NCBI GenBank assembly: GCA_030432235.1
Contig: JAUIHT010000008.1
Location: 124,001 to 188,000 of the forward strand
Source: Verrucomicrobiia bacterium
Lineage (GTDB): Bacteria > Verrucomicrobiota > Verrucomicrobiia > Opitutales > Cerasicoccaceae
DNA: 64,000 nucleotides
Reading direction: 5' to 3'
Below, in pieces: positions 32,213-41,578 of the stretch. Both the position numbers and the translations under genes were made by a program. The notes beneath the pieces are model-generated. The model was given only the letters and a program-made list of their open reading frames with translations, searched no databases and was not told where the DNA came from. How positions within the stretch are numbered: the stretch's first letter is position 1; each line of letters begins with the position of its first letter.

Positions 32213-35101
32213 CTAAATTTTTAAGTATTCAAAATGTCCAAGTCTGAGGAGCTTTTCTTGGGCTCTTTGTGCGTGTTCCCTTGTTGTTTCATTGTTGCTA
32301 CTAAGACCGACTTTGAGAATAGGCTTTACCTCATCTTCTTTAAAATAGGTGTTTCTTGTGGCCTCCAAGCTGCTGGTTATCATCTCGAAACACTCCAAAA
32401 CGTCATTGGGGTATTTTTCCAGTAGTTCATTTAACGTTTTGACCTCGAATGAAACACCATATCTTTTCGGGGTGCCAAATTTAAGTATTTGTTTATATTT
32501 TTCTAATCTCCATTGAGGACTCAGGCATTCTGCCTTCAGCCAAAATGTGAATTCACGTAACTCGTCAGCGTATCCTACCTTCATTCTCCATTCAAAAAAC
32601 GCCTTTATGCGTTCGAGTATAGATTCAGAGATTTTGGGTCCACTATCCTCTAATGTATGACCGACATAACTGAATAAATTAGACCAGCGCTCTCTGTCTT
32701 CGGAAGTATTTTTGTAGAAATCCTCTAGCAGGCTTTTTTTTCCCGTTAGGTCAAAGCATTCCCACAGATAATAAAGAAATAGATGTTGCCCTAGGGTGTC
32801 CACTACATCACGGCTTCTGTCATCGATTTCATGTAGCTCTTTAAGATGTTGCAGAGCAAATTGGTAGTGGGATTTGAAAATACTATAAGTGTCTGAGAAA
32901 TTTCTCCCATAGCGTAATACTGTAGCGAAGGCATGCTTCCATACGTTGATATTCTCCATGGGAATAATCTCATCTACATGTGCCTTCATCCATTCTTTAT
33001 CTAATCCATAAATGCGATGTATATGGACGGCTAACAGAGCATGCTCAGGTAAAGAGAGCATAGGAGACTGTGTTAAGCGGCTTTCTAGGATGGAGAACAC
33101 TTCCGTGAGGCTATCGTTTTCTTCATGTTTTCGCACCCAGTATCCATATTCTATTAAACTTTCTAGGGCTCGACCTCTCGTTTGGTTGATAGCAGTGCCA
33201 AGTGCGTCGTTAAAGACTTCGTGATCATTGTCTAAGTAATAGTCTCCTTGCTGGCATAGCTGTTTAAGCACCTGGAATACTGGGAATCTTAGCGTAAAAG
33301 GCAAATCGACTTCTTTCTTTAATAGGTGTTCCATGAAGTCGCCTACTGCACGCCTTGGGTAGCTCCATGAAGGTCGTTTCCAGTTTGCGGCACCTTGAAA
33401 CTCGTCTGTGCCTTCAACATTATCATGGTGGGCTAAAACCCCATTACAAAACTCAAGCCACTGCTCGACATTCCCCAAGCCCCTCTCTTTGGCTAGGTTC
33501 TGCATCGCTTGGATTATGCTCGCGACATATAAGGGAAGTTTTATCTCGTCTAGGTGCTCATGCCAAAATTCAAAGCGCTCAGAGCTTTTTAATATTACTT
33601 CTTCGCATACACCTTTAAAGGCATGCATCAGGCCGTTGTGATTGAATTCTTTATGGAAGTCGGCCCGATCATGGTGAACATCGTCCCAGCTATTCAAGAA
33701 ATCGAGCAGCTCTTGATCGTTAAAATTTGAAAGTTCATCTGTGCTTTTAGGGCTTACTTCCGAGACGAATCCTCCTCGAATCCTACTTGACGGTTCCGCT
33801 AGAGGCTCGGGGTCTGGCGTTCCAAGTTTTCCCTTTATACTCTCGAGAATACCTATATGTTTTTCGTCTAAAATTGGCTCAAAAGTCCATAATTGATTCC
33901 TTTGAAAGCTTAGCCTTCTTGCCTCGTAATTTTCTTCGGTAAAGTACTCGCCCATCCATTCTTTTACTTGCTCTCTTGGTGGGCCTTCCAGGATGGCTTC
34001 TATGATTGAATTAAGTTTACTTTTAGACAGTAGCTTATTTCCCAATGCCTGGCAGGCATTACGAATCATAAACTGGAATTCGTAGTTCAAATCGTAACGC
34101 CCATATTCTTTGTGCAGTAAGATTTCATCGCGTATCCAGTCTATATCCGCCGCAGAAGGATAAAGTCCGTAGAGGTAGTGGCGTATCCTTTTGAATACGG
34201 TCCATTTTTGCTTTCTCAAAAGAGAGTCTAAATTCTGAATACTACCTTGGTCATTTTCATACACCTGTTTGCAGGTGAATACTAAGGTTTGAACGGCACG
34301 TTCTTTAGCATATAGCGCAGTACCTTCCGATAGTTCGAGATTTCTACACCAAATTTCAGAATAGTCCTGAGTTTTGCCCTGCTTTATCTCCTCGTCGTTC
34401 TTTGATAGAAAAATCAGGTCAGTTACAGTTCGAGTAAGCAGTTTCGCTGTACTGAAAGGAGCTTTTTTTGCGAGAGGCTGAATCCCTTTTTTTAGTAATT
34501 CTTCGTATTCCCATTGGTCAAACTTAGTAGTTGGTTCCAGATGGCTATAAATAGCACCAATTCCTTCATCGTCTTTATTTTTTTCTTTCTCACTTTTCCT
34601 TGGGTCTTGCTGGAAGGAAATCAATGGAAGTGCTAATTTTAAAGCATCATCACATTCGCCACCATCAACCCAATGGTTTATCAGGTCTCCAAAATGGTGT
34701 GACGAAAAGCGCACGCTTAAGTCTACATGCTCAAGTAATTTTGGCAGCAATTCTACCGACTGTGAAGGTTTTAAATTTAAGGCTATAGTTAGTATGTAGC
34801 CGTAAACGACGGGGTTATCTGTCTTTGGTAATGTGGTAATGATTCTTATTACACTGCATGGGGCTTCCTCGGCTACATTACATAAATAGGATAATTCCGG
34901 CCACTGAGGAAACTGTTGGTAGCCGTCAGGTAACTTAACTGTAGATGGAGGGCGTTTGAATAGCCCCCGTTCTTCAAGAGGCTTAATCCACATTGGATTT
35001 TTTAGCCGTGAAAAAAAGTACCTGCGGTCGACTTCCTTGTGGGTCGAAGCAAGTGCTTGTTCCACTACTTCATCCGTTGGTGTCTTCCAGGATTTCATCA
35101 A
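32213..35101 (-). CDS. Large helical-repeat protein of unknown function linked to hsdR
   Basis: 962 residues, almost entirely amphipathic helices with many Leu, Trp and acidic residues, suggesting an alpha-solenoid. I see no Walker A, helicase, nuclease or transmembrane motif. The start overlaps the preceding gene by 32 bp and the stop is 3 bp from the NucS-like gene, so the four genes hsdR, 234-residue protein, this gene and the NucS-like gene form one leftward unit. AT-rich composition unlike the host backbone indicates transfer. By position it may be a sensor, scaffold or regulator of the restriction system, or part of a separate defence system. I do not recognise the family. Confidence 0.7.
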   Translation of the reverse strand: MMKSWKTPTDEVVEQALASTHKEVDRRYFFSRLKNPMWIKPLEERGLFKRPPSTVKLPDGYQQFPQWPELSYLCNVAEEAPCSVIRIITTLPKTDNPVVYGYILTIALNLKPSQSVELLPKLLEHVDLSVRFSSHHFGDLINHWVDGGECDDALKLALPLISFQQDPRKSEKEKNKDDEGIGAIYSHLEPTTKFDQWEYEELLKKGIQPLAKKAPFSTAKLLTRTVTDLIFLSKNDEEIKQGKTQDYSEIWCRNLELSEGTALYAKERAVQTLVFTCKQVYENDQGSIQNLDSLLRKQKWTVFKRIRHYLYGLYPSAADIDWIRDEILLHKEYGRYDLNYEFQFMIRNACQALGNKLLSKSKLNSIIEAILEGPPREQVKEWMGEYFTEENYEARRLSFQRNQLWTFEPILDEKHIGILESIKGKLGTPDPEPLAEPSSRIRGGFVSEVSPKSTDELSNFNDQELLDFLNSWDDVHHDRADFHKEFNHNGLMHAFKGVCEEVILKSSERFEFWHEHLDEIKLPLYVASIIQAMQNLAKERGLGNVEQWLEFCNGVLAHHDNVEGTDEFQGAANWKRPSWSYPRRAVGDFMEHLLKKEVDLPFTLRFPVFQVLKQLCQQGDYYLDNDHEVFNDALGTAINQTRGRALESLIEYGYWVRKHEENDSLTEVFSILESRLTQSPMLSLPEHALLAVHIHRIYGLDKEWMKAHVDEIIPMENINVWKHAFATVLRYGRNFSDTYSIFKSHYQFALQHLKELHEIDDRSRDVVDTLGQHLFLYYLWECFDLTGKKSLLEDFYKNTSEDRERWSNLFSYVGHTLEDSGPKISESILERIKAFFEWRMKVGYADELREFTFWLKAECLSPQWRLEKYKQILKFGTPKRYGVSFEVKTLNELLEKYPNDVLECFEMITSSLEATRNTYFKEDEVKPILKVGLSSNNETTREHAQRAQEKLLRLGHFEYLKI

Positions 35102-35774
35102 GCTTTCCTATCCGTTCTATGTGGCTGCTCGCTGCAGTGTGAAATAATGCTTCTAGTATACGGAAATGATGCCTGAGCTGCCTTGTAGTTTCTTCATTAA
35201 AAGGTTTTTCTCTCAGGTGTGCATGCTTGTTGAACCATTTCTTTGCTTCTTTCCAATCATGCTGTAGGTTTCCAGGTATCTTTTCGCGATCCTTGTAATC
35301 CAGATACGTTGCGAAAAACATTTCGCTAGCACTTTCGCTCCTCCTTCTGCCTTCGGAGTGTTCTCTGAGCAGTTCCTTTATTTTATCGCATACCAAAAAT
35401 GGAATAGCATGGAAGCTAGTTTCAGGGTTTTCGGTGACTGCTGGTGTTGTATTCCAAGATGCCTGCCAAACTTCCTGAACCCGATCAACTAAATCTGGAT
35501 ATTGGACGCGTTCTCCTGAAATGTTATTCTCATCCTGCGCTAACCTATTCATTAGGTCCCTTCCAGCATGAGAAACAAAGGTGATGTAGCCTGGCGGACA
35601 AGAATCCATCATTTTCGCAGCACCATAGTAAGCCTCAGCGTATATTGGCTGATTCAGATCGTCCTTGAGCCATTTGTGGATTTTCTGCCTTTGTTGTTCA
35701 GGAAGAGACATTTTCTTTATCAAGAAAAGGCTAATGAAGCGCCGTATGCTACTAATGATCTTTGATTGAAGCAT
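35070..35774 (-). CDS. Hypothetical protein between hsdR and the 962-residue gene
   Basis: 234 residues if started at 35774, where the ATG touches the hsdR stop codon; a second ATG at 35711 (MSLPEQQRQK) gives 213. The protein is mostly helical and soluble, with many charged residues (EAKKWFNKHAHLREKPF, RQLRHHFRILEALFHTAA), reminiscent of HEPN-like or helical-bundle proteins, but no R-x4-6-H ribonuclease motif is certain. Tight linkage to hsdR and the solenoid gene implies joint function. Family not recognised. Confidence 0.65.
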   Translation of the reverse strand: MLQSKIISSIRRFISLFLIKKMSLPEQQRQKIHKWLKDDLNQPIYAEAYYGAAKMMDSCPPGYITFVSHAGRDLMNRLAQDENNISGERVQYPDLVDRVQEVWQASWNTTPAVTENPETSFHAIPFLVCDKIKELLREHSEGRRRSESASEMFFATYLDYKDREKIPGNLQHDWKEAKKWFNKHAHLREKPFNEETTRQLRHHFRILEALFHTAASSHIERIGKLDEILEDTNG

Positions 35775-38700
35775 TTACATCTCACTGAGTTTCTCATTCA
35801 GTTCGGAGATTTTCGTGAAGATGGTTTCCACAACTGTGTCGTTGCCTTGGAAAATTTGGTCCGGGCCAGCGTGGTCGATATCGGTAAAGGGCGGCTCATA
35901 GAGCATGGAGGGCTCAATGGTGCCGTGTTTGGTCAGTTGCTGGATGATTAGCTCGATGAACTGGATTTGGCGGCGGTTAAGGCTATGGCTACCGAGTAAG
36001 TCCGAAAATTCCTTTTTGGCTGCCTGTTCGTCCATGCCGACGAGTTTGCGGACGAAGTAGGCGATATTTGGGGCGTCGGAACGGTCCAGCAGGCCCTTGA
36101 GTAACTTTTCGCCGTCCTCCTCTCCGAGTTCGATGAGTATCCTTTGAAGTTCAGTCAGGTCTGTAGGCGTAAGGGACACATTTTGACGGACCTTCTGGAT
36201 GGCGATGTGGTCCATATGGGTGCGCAGGTACTCGGATACCTTTTTCTCGTACTGAGCCCCGGTCATCTTGGGGATGAAGAGCGGTTCTTCTACTCGAATG
36301 CCTTTCACCTCGTCCTCAAACTGCGTGTAAACGACTTTGCGTTTGGTTTTATCGAGGAACTGGACCAGCCCGCGCAGGCGCAGGCGCAGCTCCTCCAGCA
36401 TGTCGAGGTTGATGTCCTGCCAGAAGTCAGCCTCCTGGATGGCGGCAAGGTACCCTAGTTGTGCCTTAACGAGTGGGATGTTGGCTTTTTCCTCCAGCCC
36501 GGAAGCTATTTCGACGATTTTACTGCGGTCCGATTCAAAGCTGCGGTGGTCACCTTCGATATGGCTGATTTGCATACGTAGGGCGGAGGCATCAAAAAGG
36601 CGTGCTTCGAGTTCGTCCGTATCTAGCTCACTGGGAAGCGTTGCGATCTCAGACCGCAGAAGCTCCGTGTCGCCGTCGGACAAGTCTACCCACCTGTCAG
36701 CATCTTGAAATCGTTCGACGGCTTCGAGGTGCATGCGGACGATGAAGTTATCCGTGTTCATGGCCGAGACTTCCGTATGCAGGTGCTTGGCCAGTGAGTC
36801 CCGCAGGCTGACGAACTCCCTGTACTTATCCTTGCATTGCAGGTGGTTGAGCAGGTCCACGCGGGCACGGAAGAGCCGGGTTGCCAGGGAAACGCCAGCG
36901 GTGGAGTCGATGCCGTCCGGGTTTTCCTTAAAGAAATCGAAGTTGAAGCAGAAGTCGAAGATACGGAAGTCCGCCTTGTCCTGCCCATCGGTAAACAAGT
37001 CAGGGCACAGGCGTGTGCCTCGGCCAATCATTTGCCAGAATTTTATCTTTGAGTAAACCGGCTTGAAGAAAACGAGGTTCAGCACCTCGGGCACGTCGAT
37101 TCCTGTATCGAGCATATCCACGGAAATCGCGATATGCGGGGCCTTATCCTTTTGGGAAAAGTCGTCGATGAGGCTCTGCGGGTACTTGGCTTGGTTGTCG
37201 ATGATGCGGGCGAAGTGGCCGGCGTACTGCGGGTAGTGGTGGTTAAAACGTTTCTCGATAAAATCCGCGTGGTCGTGGTTGCGGGCGAAGATGATGGTTT
37301 TGCCCAGGCGGTCACCGCCTTCGACCTTGTGACCATGCTCCATGAGGTGCTTGAGCACTTTGTCGGCGGTGTCCTCATTGAAGAGCCACTTGTTAATGGC
37401 CCCGGCGTTGACCCGAGTGGGCAGAGGGCCGCCATCGGCGTCATCGCCCCAGTCCAGAGCCTCCCACTCGGCCTTCTCCTCATCAGAAAGTTTGTCGTAG
37501 TCGATGCCTTCACGTGGGAATTTTAGGTCGATTTGCTGTACCTTGGGCGGAACGAGGAAGCCATCGCTGACGGCCTGTTCGAGTTCATAGGCATCTGTGG
37601 GGACTCCGTTCTCGAGGTCAAACAGCTCGTAGGTGTTTTTGTCGATTTGTTGGCGGGGGGTGGCGGTCAGGCCAACCAGGAGCGAGTCAAAGTATTGGAA
37701 GATGGCCTTGTACTTCTGAAATACAGACCGGTGAGCCTCGTCGATGATGACCAAGTCAAAGTGCCCCACGCCGAAACGGGCTTCCCCCTCCTTCGTCTCG
37801 TCGATGAGGTTCAGCATGGTCGGGTACGTGCAAACGTAGACGCGGCCTTCCTTTTCCTTCTCCGTGACCAAGTTTACGGGGCTGGAGTCCGGAAGGTTCT
37901 TCTTGAAGGCGTTCGCGGCCTGATTGACCAGCGATACGCGGTCGGCGAGGAAGAGGACCCGCTTGGCCCAGTTGCAGCGCTGGAGTAGGTCCACAAGGGC
38001 GATGGCCGTTCGGGTCTTTCCCGTGCCCGTGGCCATGACCAGAAGCGTCTTGCGTTGCTTTTCGGCGAAACTGGCGCAGATGGTACCGATGGCCCGCTTT
38101 TGGTAGTAACGCCCGGCGATTTCGTCTTTGATGCGCTTTGGATCGAGGGGTTTGAGAGAGTCGCGGCGTAGTATGAGACGTTGCAGCTCATCCCTCTTGT
38201 AAAAGCCCGCCACTTGGCGAGGCGGGTAAGCCCCGTCGTCCCAGAACCACGTTTTGTAGCCGTTTGAGTAAAAAATCAGCGGGCGCTGCCCATGCATCTT
38301 TTCCAGGCAGTCTGTGTAGAGCTTGGCCTGTTGTCTGCCGACATCGGGCTCGACCGTGCTCTTCTTGGCCTCAACAACGGCCAGCGGTTTGCCATCTTCT
38401 CCCCAGAGCACGTAGTCCACATAGCCGACTCCTTCTGTGTTCGGCATACCCATAACCTTGTATTCGCGGTCACGAGGTTGTTCGAGCGGCCATCCGGCGC
38501 GGCGCAGGTCGATGTCGATGAGGTAGCGGCGGGTCTCATCCTCGGAATAGTCGTGTGGGTCCGGCTGGTCCGCGTTGGCGGTCTTGACCATGGCCAACTG
38601 CTCTTTCAGGGCAGTCAACTCGGCATCGGCCTCATCCAAGCGTTTTTGGCGTTCCAAGGCCTCCTTGCTATGGGCTTCTAGTTGAGCCTCCAGCTCCTCA

Positions 38701-39164
38701 AGCTGCTTCTGGGTTTTGGTGGATTCATCGGTAGCGGCTGAGGGCACCCGGGCGTCATCCCAGGCGAAGCCGGATAAGTCAGTACCCGGAGGCGAGTACG
38801 TCCGGGCCAGCCAGTAGAAGACATGATGCAGCTCCTTGACCGCCTGCAGAGCATCGTACTGGCGAATGGGGCGCTGGCTGTGGACGGCCTGGTTACCGAT
38901 TTTCTGGATGGCCCGTGTTTTTTGAAATACGGCCTGCGGCAGAAGGGTTTTGAAGGTCGGCTCGTGTAGGAGGGAGCCCAGCGACGTATCGTAAGGCTCC
39001 CTCAGGCTCTTATCGTGGCGGTACAGCCAGTGCACCGCCGTCTCCAAGGCAAAACGGGCATGAAAGCAGGCTACCCGGGCATCGCCATGTATATAACGCT
39101 CCGCGTGCTCAGCCGCCTCAGCGAGGTCCGGCAGTATACGAGCTAGGGTGGCGAAGTTAGACAC
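35775..39164 (-). CDS. hsdR: Type I restriction enzyme HsdR (motor and nuclease subunit)
   Basis: 1129 residues. In order: an N-terminal DUF4145-like helical domain (1-130), a coiled coil (about 150-195), a PD-(D/E)XK nuclease with D250 and E265-A-K267 (YVDYVLWGEDGKPLAVVEAK), and a superfamily 2 helicase with Walker A ATGTGKT at 378-384. DEAH-type Walker B (LVIIDEAHRS), motif III VGLTATPRQ and motif VI MIGRGTRLCPDLF follow. The C-terminal EcoEI-like helical region binds the methylase. It translocates DNA and cuts at a distance when HsdS finds unmodified sites. hsdS and hsdM lie 4 kb away, beyond unrelated cargo genes. Intact. Confidence 0.95.
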   Translation of the reverse strand: MSNFATLARILPDLAEAAEHAERYIHGDARVACFHARFALETAVHWLYRHDKSLREPYDTSLGSLLHEPTFKTLLPQAVFQKTRAIQKIGNQAVHSQRPIRQYDALQAVKELHHVFYWLARTYSPPGTDLSGFAWDDARVPSAATDESTKTQKQLEELEAQLEAHSKEALERQKRLDEADAELTALKEQLAMVKTANADQPDPHDYSEDETRRYLIDIDLRRAGWPLEQPRDREYKVMGMPNTEGVGYVDYVLWGEDGKPLAVVEAKKSTVEPDVGRQQAKLYTDCLEKMHGQRPLIFYSNGYKTWFWDDGAYPPRQVAGFYKRDELQRLILRRDSLKPLDPKRIKDEIAGRYYQKRAIGTICASFAEKQRKTLLVMATGTGKTRTAIALVDLLQRCNWAKRVLFLADRVSLVNQAANAFKKNLPDSSPVNLVTEKEKEGRVYVCTYPTMLNLIDETKEGEARFGVGHFDLVIIDEAHRSVFQKYKAIFQYFDSLLVGLTATPRQQIDKNTYELFDLENGVPTDAYELEQAVSDGFLVPPKVQQIDLKFPREGIDYDKLSDEEKAEWEALDWGDDADGGPLPTRVNAGAINKWLFNEDTADKVLKHLMEHGHKVEGGDRLGKTIIFARNHDHADFIEKRFNHHYPQYAGHFARIIDNQAKYPQSLIDDFSQKDKAPHIAISVDMLDTGIDVPEVLNLVFFKPVYSKIKFWQMIGRGTRLCPDLFTDGQDKADFRIFDFCFNFDFFKENPDGIDSTAGVSLATRLFRARVDLLNHLQCKDKYREFVSLRDSLAKHLHTEVSAMNTDNFIVRMHLEAVERFQDADRWVDLSDGDTELLRSEIATLPSELDTDELEARLFDASALRMQISHIEGDHRSFESDRSKIVEIASGLEEKANIPLVKAQLGYLAAIQEADFWQDINLDMLEELRLRLRGLVQFLDKTKRKVVYTQFEDEVKGIRVEEPLFIPKMTGAQYEKKVSEYLRTHMDHIAIQKVRQNVSLTPTDLTELQRILIELGEEDGEKLLKGLLDRSDAPNIAYFVRKLVGMDEQAAKKEFSDLLGSHSLNRRQIQFIELIIQQLTKHGTIEPSMLYEPPFTDIDHAGPDQIFQGNDTVVETIFTKISELNEKLSEM

Positions 39165-39227
39165 GGCAGCAATGGGATTGTATTAATTTCAATGTGATTG
39201 CCGCCTCTGGATCAAGCCTTTACGGGC

Positions 39228-39794
39228 CTACTTCAGCGACCAGCCTTGTTCCTCGGCGACGACTTCAGCGAAGCGTGGGATTGTGGCGTTGAGCTTTCGC
39301 AGGCGTTGCTCGGGGGTTTGTTCTAACTTGTTGGCGATGTCGTAGAGCTTGGCGATGACCAGCTCGGGGCGCATCTCGTACATTGTGATGAGGTAATCCT
39401 GTGGATGGCTGGCCTGAATATCCCAAGGGGCGAGGTCCTCCTTATTGAAATGCTTCAGGTTGAAGGTCAGGATGAGCTGGGCTTCTCCCTTGATGGCGGC
39501 GGCAAGCACGTGACGGTCCTTTTCATCGTTGGTCAGGGCCGGGATGAACGGTTCATAGCCTTCGACTAAGGATTCGGGGAATGTGCGTGTGATTTCCCCG
39601 TCAAAATGCTCAGCCAACTCTTCCGGCCAGCCAAGTTTATCCACATGGGTGCGGTGGGTCTCCGCCAGGATGTCTTTGGAAAACACAGGGGTGTAGAGCC
39701 TGCGTTCCTCGGCTAGCCGGAGGAGCAGGTCACAGACGCTGTGGCTGGCCAGCACACAGGCGTCGAGACACACCCTGAAGTTCGCATCAATCAT
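39228..39794 (-). CDS. PIN-domain toxin of an HTH/PIN toxin-antitoxin pair
   Basis: 188 residues. The N-terminal FRVCLDACVLASHSVCDLLL has the first PIN Asp, an ILAETHRTHV segment supplies the Glu, and TNDEKDRHVLAAAIKGEAQL with LILTFNLKHF supplies the later acidic and Asn positions. This matches long PIN proteins that pair with excisionase-like antitoxins. It overlaps the antitoxin gene by ATGA (39791-39794). Predicted ribonuclease. It lies between hsdR and the rest of the cargo, a common place for addiction modules in restriction islands. Confidence 0.8.
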   Translation of the reverse strand: MIDANFRVCLDACVLASHSVCDLLLRLAEERRLYTPVFSKDILAETHRTHVDKLGWPEELAEHFDGEITRTFPESLVEGYEPFIPALTNDEKDRHVLAAAIKGEAQLILTFNLKHFNKEDLAPWDIQASHPQDYLITMYEMRPELVIAKLYDIANKLEQTPEQRLRKLNATIPRFAEVVAEEQGWSLK

Positions 39795-40252
39795 TCCTCA
39801 CCTTTATAGTCTGAGTCGTAGAGGCCGGCGGCGATGACCCGTTCGTTGAGTTTGTCGAGGGCTTCCCGGCGCTGCTTGGCACGGAGGGCCTCGAACATTT
39901 GTAAATCCCGCAGGTAGACACGACGGTGCGTGCCCACGAAGTGGAACGGAATCTTCTTGTCCTCCAGAAGCTTGACCAGGTGTGGGCGGGACATGCCCAG
40001 GAAGTTGGCGGCGGCCTGGGTGGTAAACTCCTCGTTGGCGGACGTAATGGTGATCGACTGACCGCTGGCGAGCAGGCGCACTGCCTTGGTCAGGATGTGA
40101 AAGAGTGGTTCGGGGACCTCGACGTTGGCGCCTTCGCGGCCAATCATGAGCGGGCCCTCATGCCCATCGATGACCTTTTGGACATGCGCCAGCAGGTCGC
40201 GGTCACCCGGAGATGCCGCGTTTTCGGTGGTGGTGTTCGTGTTCATTTTCAT
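39791..40252 (-). CDS. Excisionase-like helix-turn-helix antitoxin
   Basis: 153 residues with a MerR/excisionase-type DNA-binding segment: TTQAAANFLGMSRPHLVKLL followed by IPFHFVGTHRRVYLRDLQ. The N-terminus is helical and may mediate dimerisation; the C-terminus (RREALDKLNERVIAAGLYDS) likely binds the PIN toxin. Direct repeats AAACGAAA (40312-40319 and 40321-40328) lie about 60 bp upstream and could be its operator. It is translated together with the toxin through a four-base overlap. Confidence 0.8.
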   Translation of the reverse strand: MKMNTNTTTENAASPGDRDLLAHVQKVIDGHEGPLMIGREGANVEVPEPLFHILTKAVRLLASGQSITITSANEEFTTQAAANFLGMSRPHLVKLLEDKKIPFHFVGTHRRVYLRDLQMFEALRAKQRREALDKLNERVIAAGLYDSDYKGEE

Positions 40253-40557
40253 TCCCTTGCGTTCGTTGCCTTGTGGTGGCTAATGGCCGAAAGCCATCAA
40301 CCGCCCCTAATAAACGAAATAAACGAAACGCCCGCAAGTGAAATAATCGAAAATAGTGGCGTATGGCCTATGGGATTCGAACCCTCGGTAGGCATGTTTT
40401 GGTCCCTGTGATTTAGGGAAAGCCCCGGAAAACCTCGATTTTCGGAAACTTTTTTCGGATCGTCCGCCAGCCCTTTATTTATGCGGGATATATTTTGTGA
40501 GAAATTTTCTCCAGGACCTCTGAAAACTGTAAATAGTTATAGAAAGGAGGTAATCCC
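40253..40557. other. Intergenic stretch with a tRNA 3'-end-like remnant
   Basis: About 300 bp. On the minus strand 40387-40364 reads CGAGGGTTCGAATCCCATAG followed by GCCA, which looks like a tRNA T loop (TTCGAAT) plus the acceptor end, with an imperfect T stem. No complete tRNA surrounds it. It may be an old attachment-site scar of a nested element. Near it lie direct repeats AAACGAAA (40312-40328) and a GC-rich imperfect hairpin (about 40430-40460). No ORF is convincing here. Confidence 0.5.
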
Positions 40558-40671
40558 ATGAAATTTAAGAAAAAGCATATGAAGTTAATCGAACAGTTTT
40601 TTGCACTGTCTACTGCGGATAAGGCTATTACATTGGCCCTGGTTGTTGTGATTGTGGTCGTCATCCTGTAG
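40558..40671 (+). CDS. 37-residue single-span membrane peptide
   Basis: ATG at 40558 is preceded by AAAGGAGGTAATCCC, a near-perfect extended Shine-Dalgarno match, which is rare in this window. The peptide begins with a basic, amphipathic part (MKFKKKHMKLIEQFFALS) and ends in a strongly hydrophobic helix of about 15 residues (ITLALVVVIVVVIL) at the TAG stop. It could be a small membrane toxin, a type I toxin-like peptide, or a regulator of the neighbouring membrane genes. No antisense RNA is obvious. It is too short for family assignment. Confidence 0.6.
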   Translation: MKFKKKHMKLIEQFFALSTADKAITLALVVVIVVVIL

Positions 40672-40844
40672 TCGTTACACTCGGACTCCAAATCATTGAA
40701 ATCTTAGGGATAGGCTTTGCTCAATTAGAACATGCCTAAACTGGCTGAGTAAGCGAGTTATAGTAAGGGCGCGTGCTCCTAATAATTGCTCGATTTGATG
40801 CTTTATCATCGACATGGCATTTATTGGTACGTATCATTATTCAC

Positions 40845-41567
40845 ATGTGGACAGTTACGCGAAATTCCGAAGACGAGTACGCCGAAGCCATTGCTGGCGA
40901 GGGTGACTCAATACAAACGTTGGCAGAACAAATAGGCTTATCTGTTGCCCAAGCTCAATATTGGCTATCTGTTCAGGAATTACCGCCAGTTGACGAAGTA
41001 GTTCCTAAGGGTACATCATGGAAAGTGCCAAATACGATAATCGCCTATTGGGGTGGTGATCTTGGGGCTGCCGGGCAATTATGGGTAGATTGGAATGGTG
41101 ATATCGATAGTCTAAAGGATAAGGGCTTTCTCGTCGAAGAACTTCATTTTAAGCCCAATTTCATATACCGTTCTGATTCGAGTGGACCTTCTTCAAAGAA
41201 GCCAACTAAACGTTTTGAATGGAAACCGGTAAAGGGTGGCTCTGACGAGTTTGAGCTAATGCACGCTGTTATGAGGTACACCTTGTCTAAAAAGCTACAT
41301 GGATTATTCTATTGGGGGCATGGTAGTCCCCACGGCTTGATTGTCAAAGATGGGCCAACTGGAAGCTGGCAGCTTCTTTACGACCACGCTCGTCCGCTTT
41401 ATGGGCTGGCCTGGGTTAAACTATGCGGCTGTTTTTCAGACAAAGGAAAACCATGCCTTTGTTCTAATACTCTTGGCCATACTTGGGAAGGCTTTGACGG
41501 CATGCTCATCCCCTTGGGGCCTATTGCAGGAAATATTGATTCTGCTGACTGGAAAATGCTGGCCTGA
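40845..41567 (+). CDS. Caspase-like/C14-type candidate protein with LysM-like N-terminus
   Basis: 240 residues from the ATG at 40845 (MWTVTRNSED). An upstream in-frame ATG at 40773 gives a hydrophobic extension that may be spurious or a signal anchor. The N-terminal 65 residues (GEGDSIQTLAEQIGLSVAQA; VPKGTSWKVPN) look like a LysM-type or RHS-associated module. The second half has a possible His-Cys dyad: H159 in LFYWGHGSPHG and C194/C196 in WVKLCGCFSD, spaced as in caspase-like peptidases. Such proteases act as effectors in bacterial defence and with polymorphic toxins. It is convergent with the membrane module at 41579-43209. The assignment is tentative. Confidence 0.5.
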   Translation: MWTVTRNSEDEYAEAIAGEGDSIQTLAEQIGLSVAQAQYWLSVQELPPVDEVVPKGTSWKVPNTIIAYWGGDLGAAGQLWVDWNGDIDSLKDKGFLVEELHFKPNFIYRSDSSGPSSKKPTKRFEWKPVKGGSDEFELMHAVMRYTLSKKLHGLFYWGHGSPHGLIVKDGPTGSWQLLYDHARPLYGLAWVKLCGCFSDKGKPCLCSNTLGHTWEGFDGMLIPLGPIAGNIDSADWKMLA

Positions 41568-41578
41568 TTTAACAGGGA

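Noticed and set aside
40479-40691. 70-codon minus-strand ORF
   Set aside because: It is antisense to the SD-led 37-codon ORF and has a low-complexity Thr-rich N-terminus without a ribosome site.
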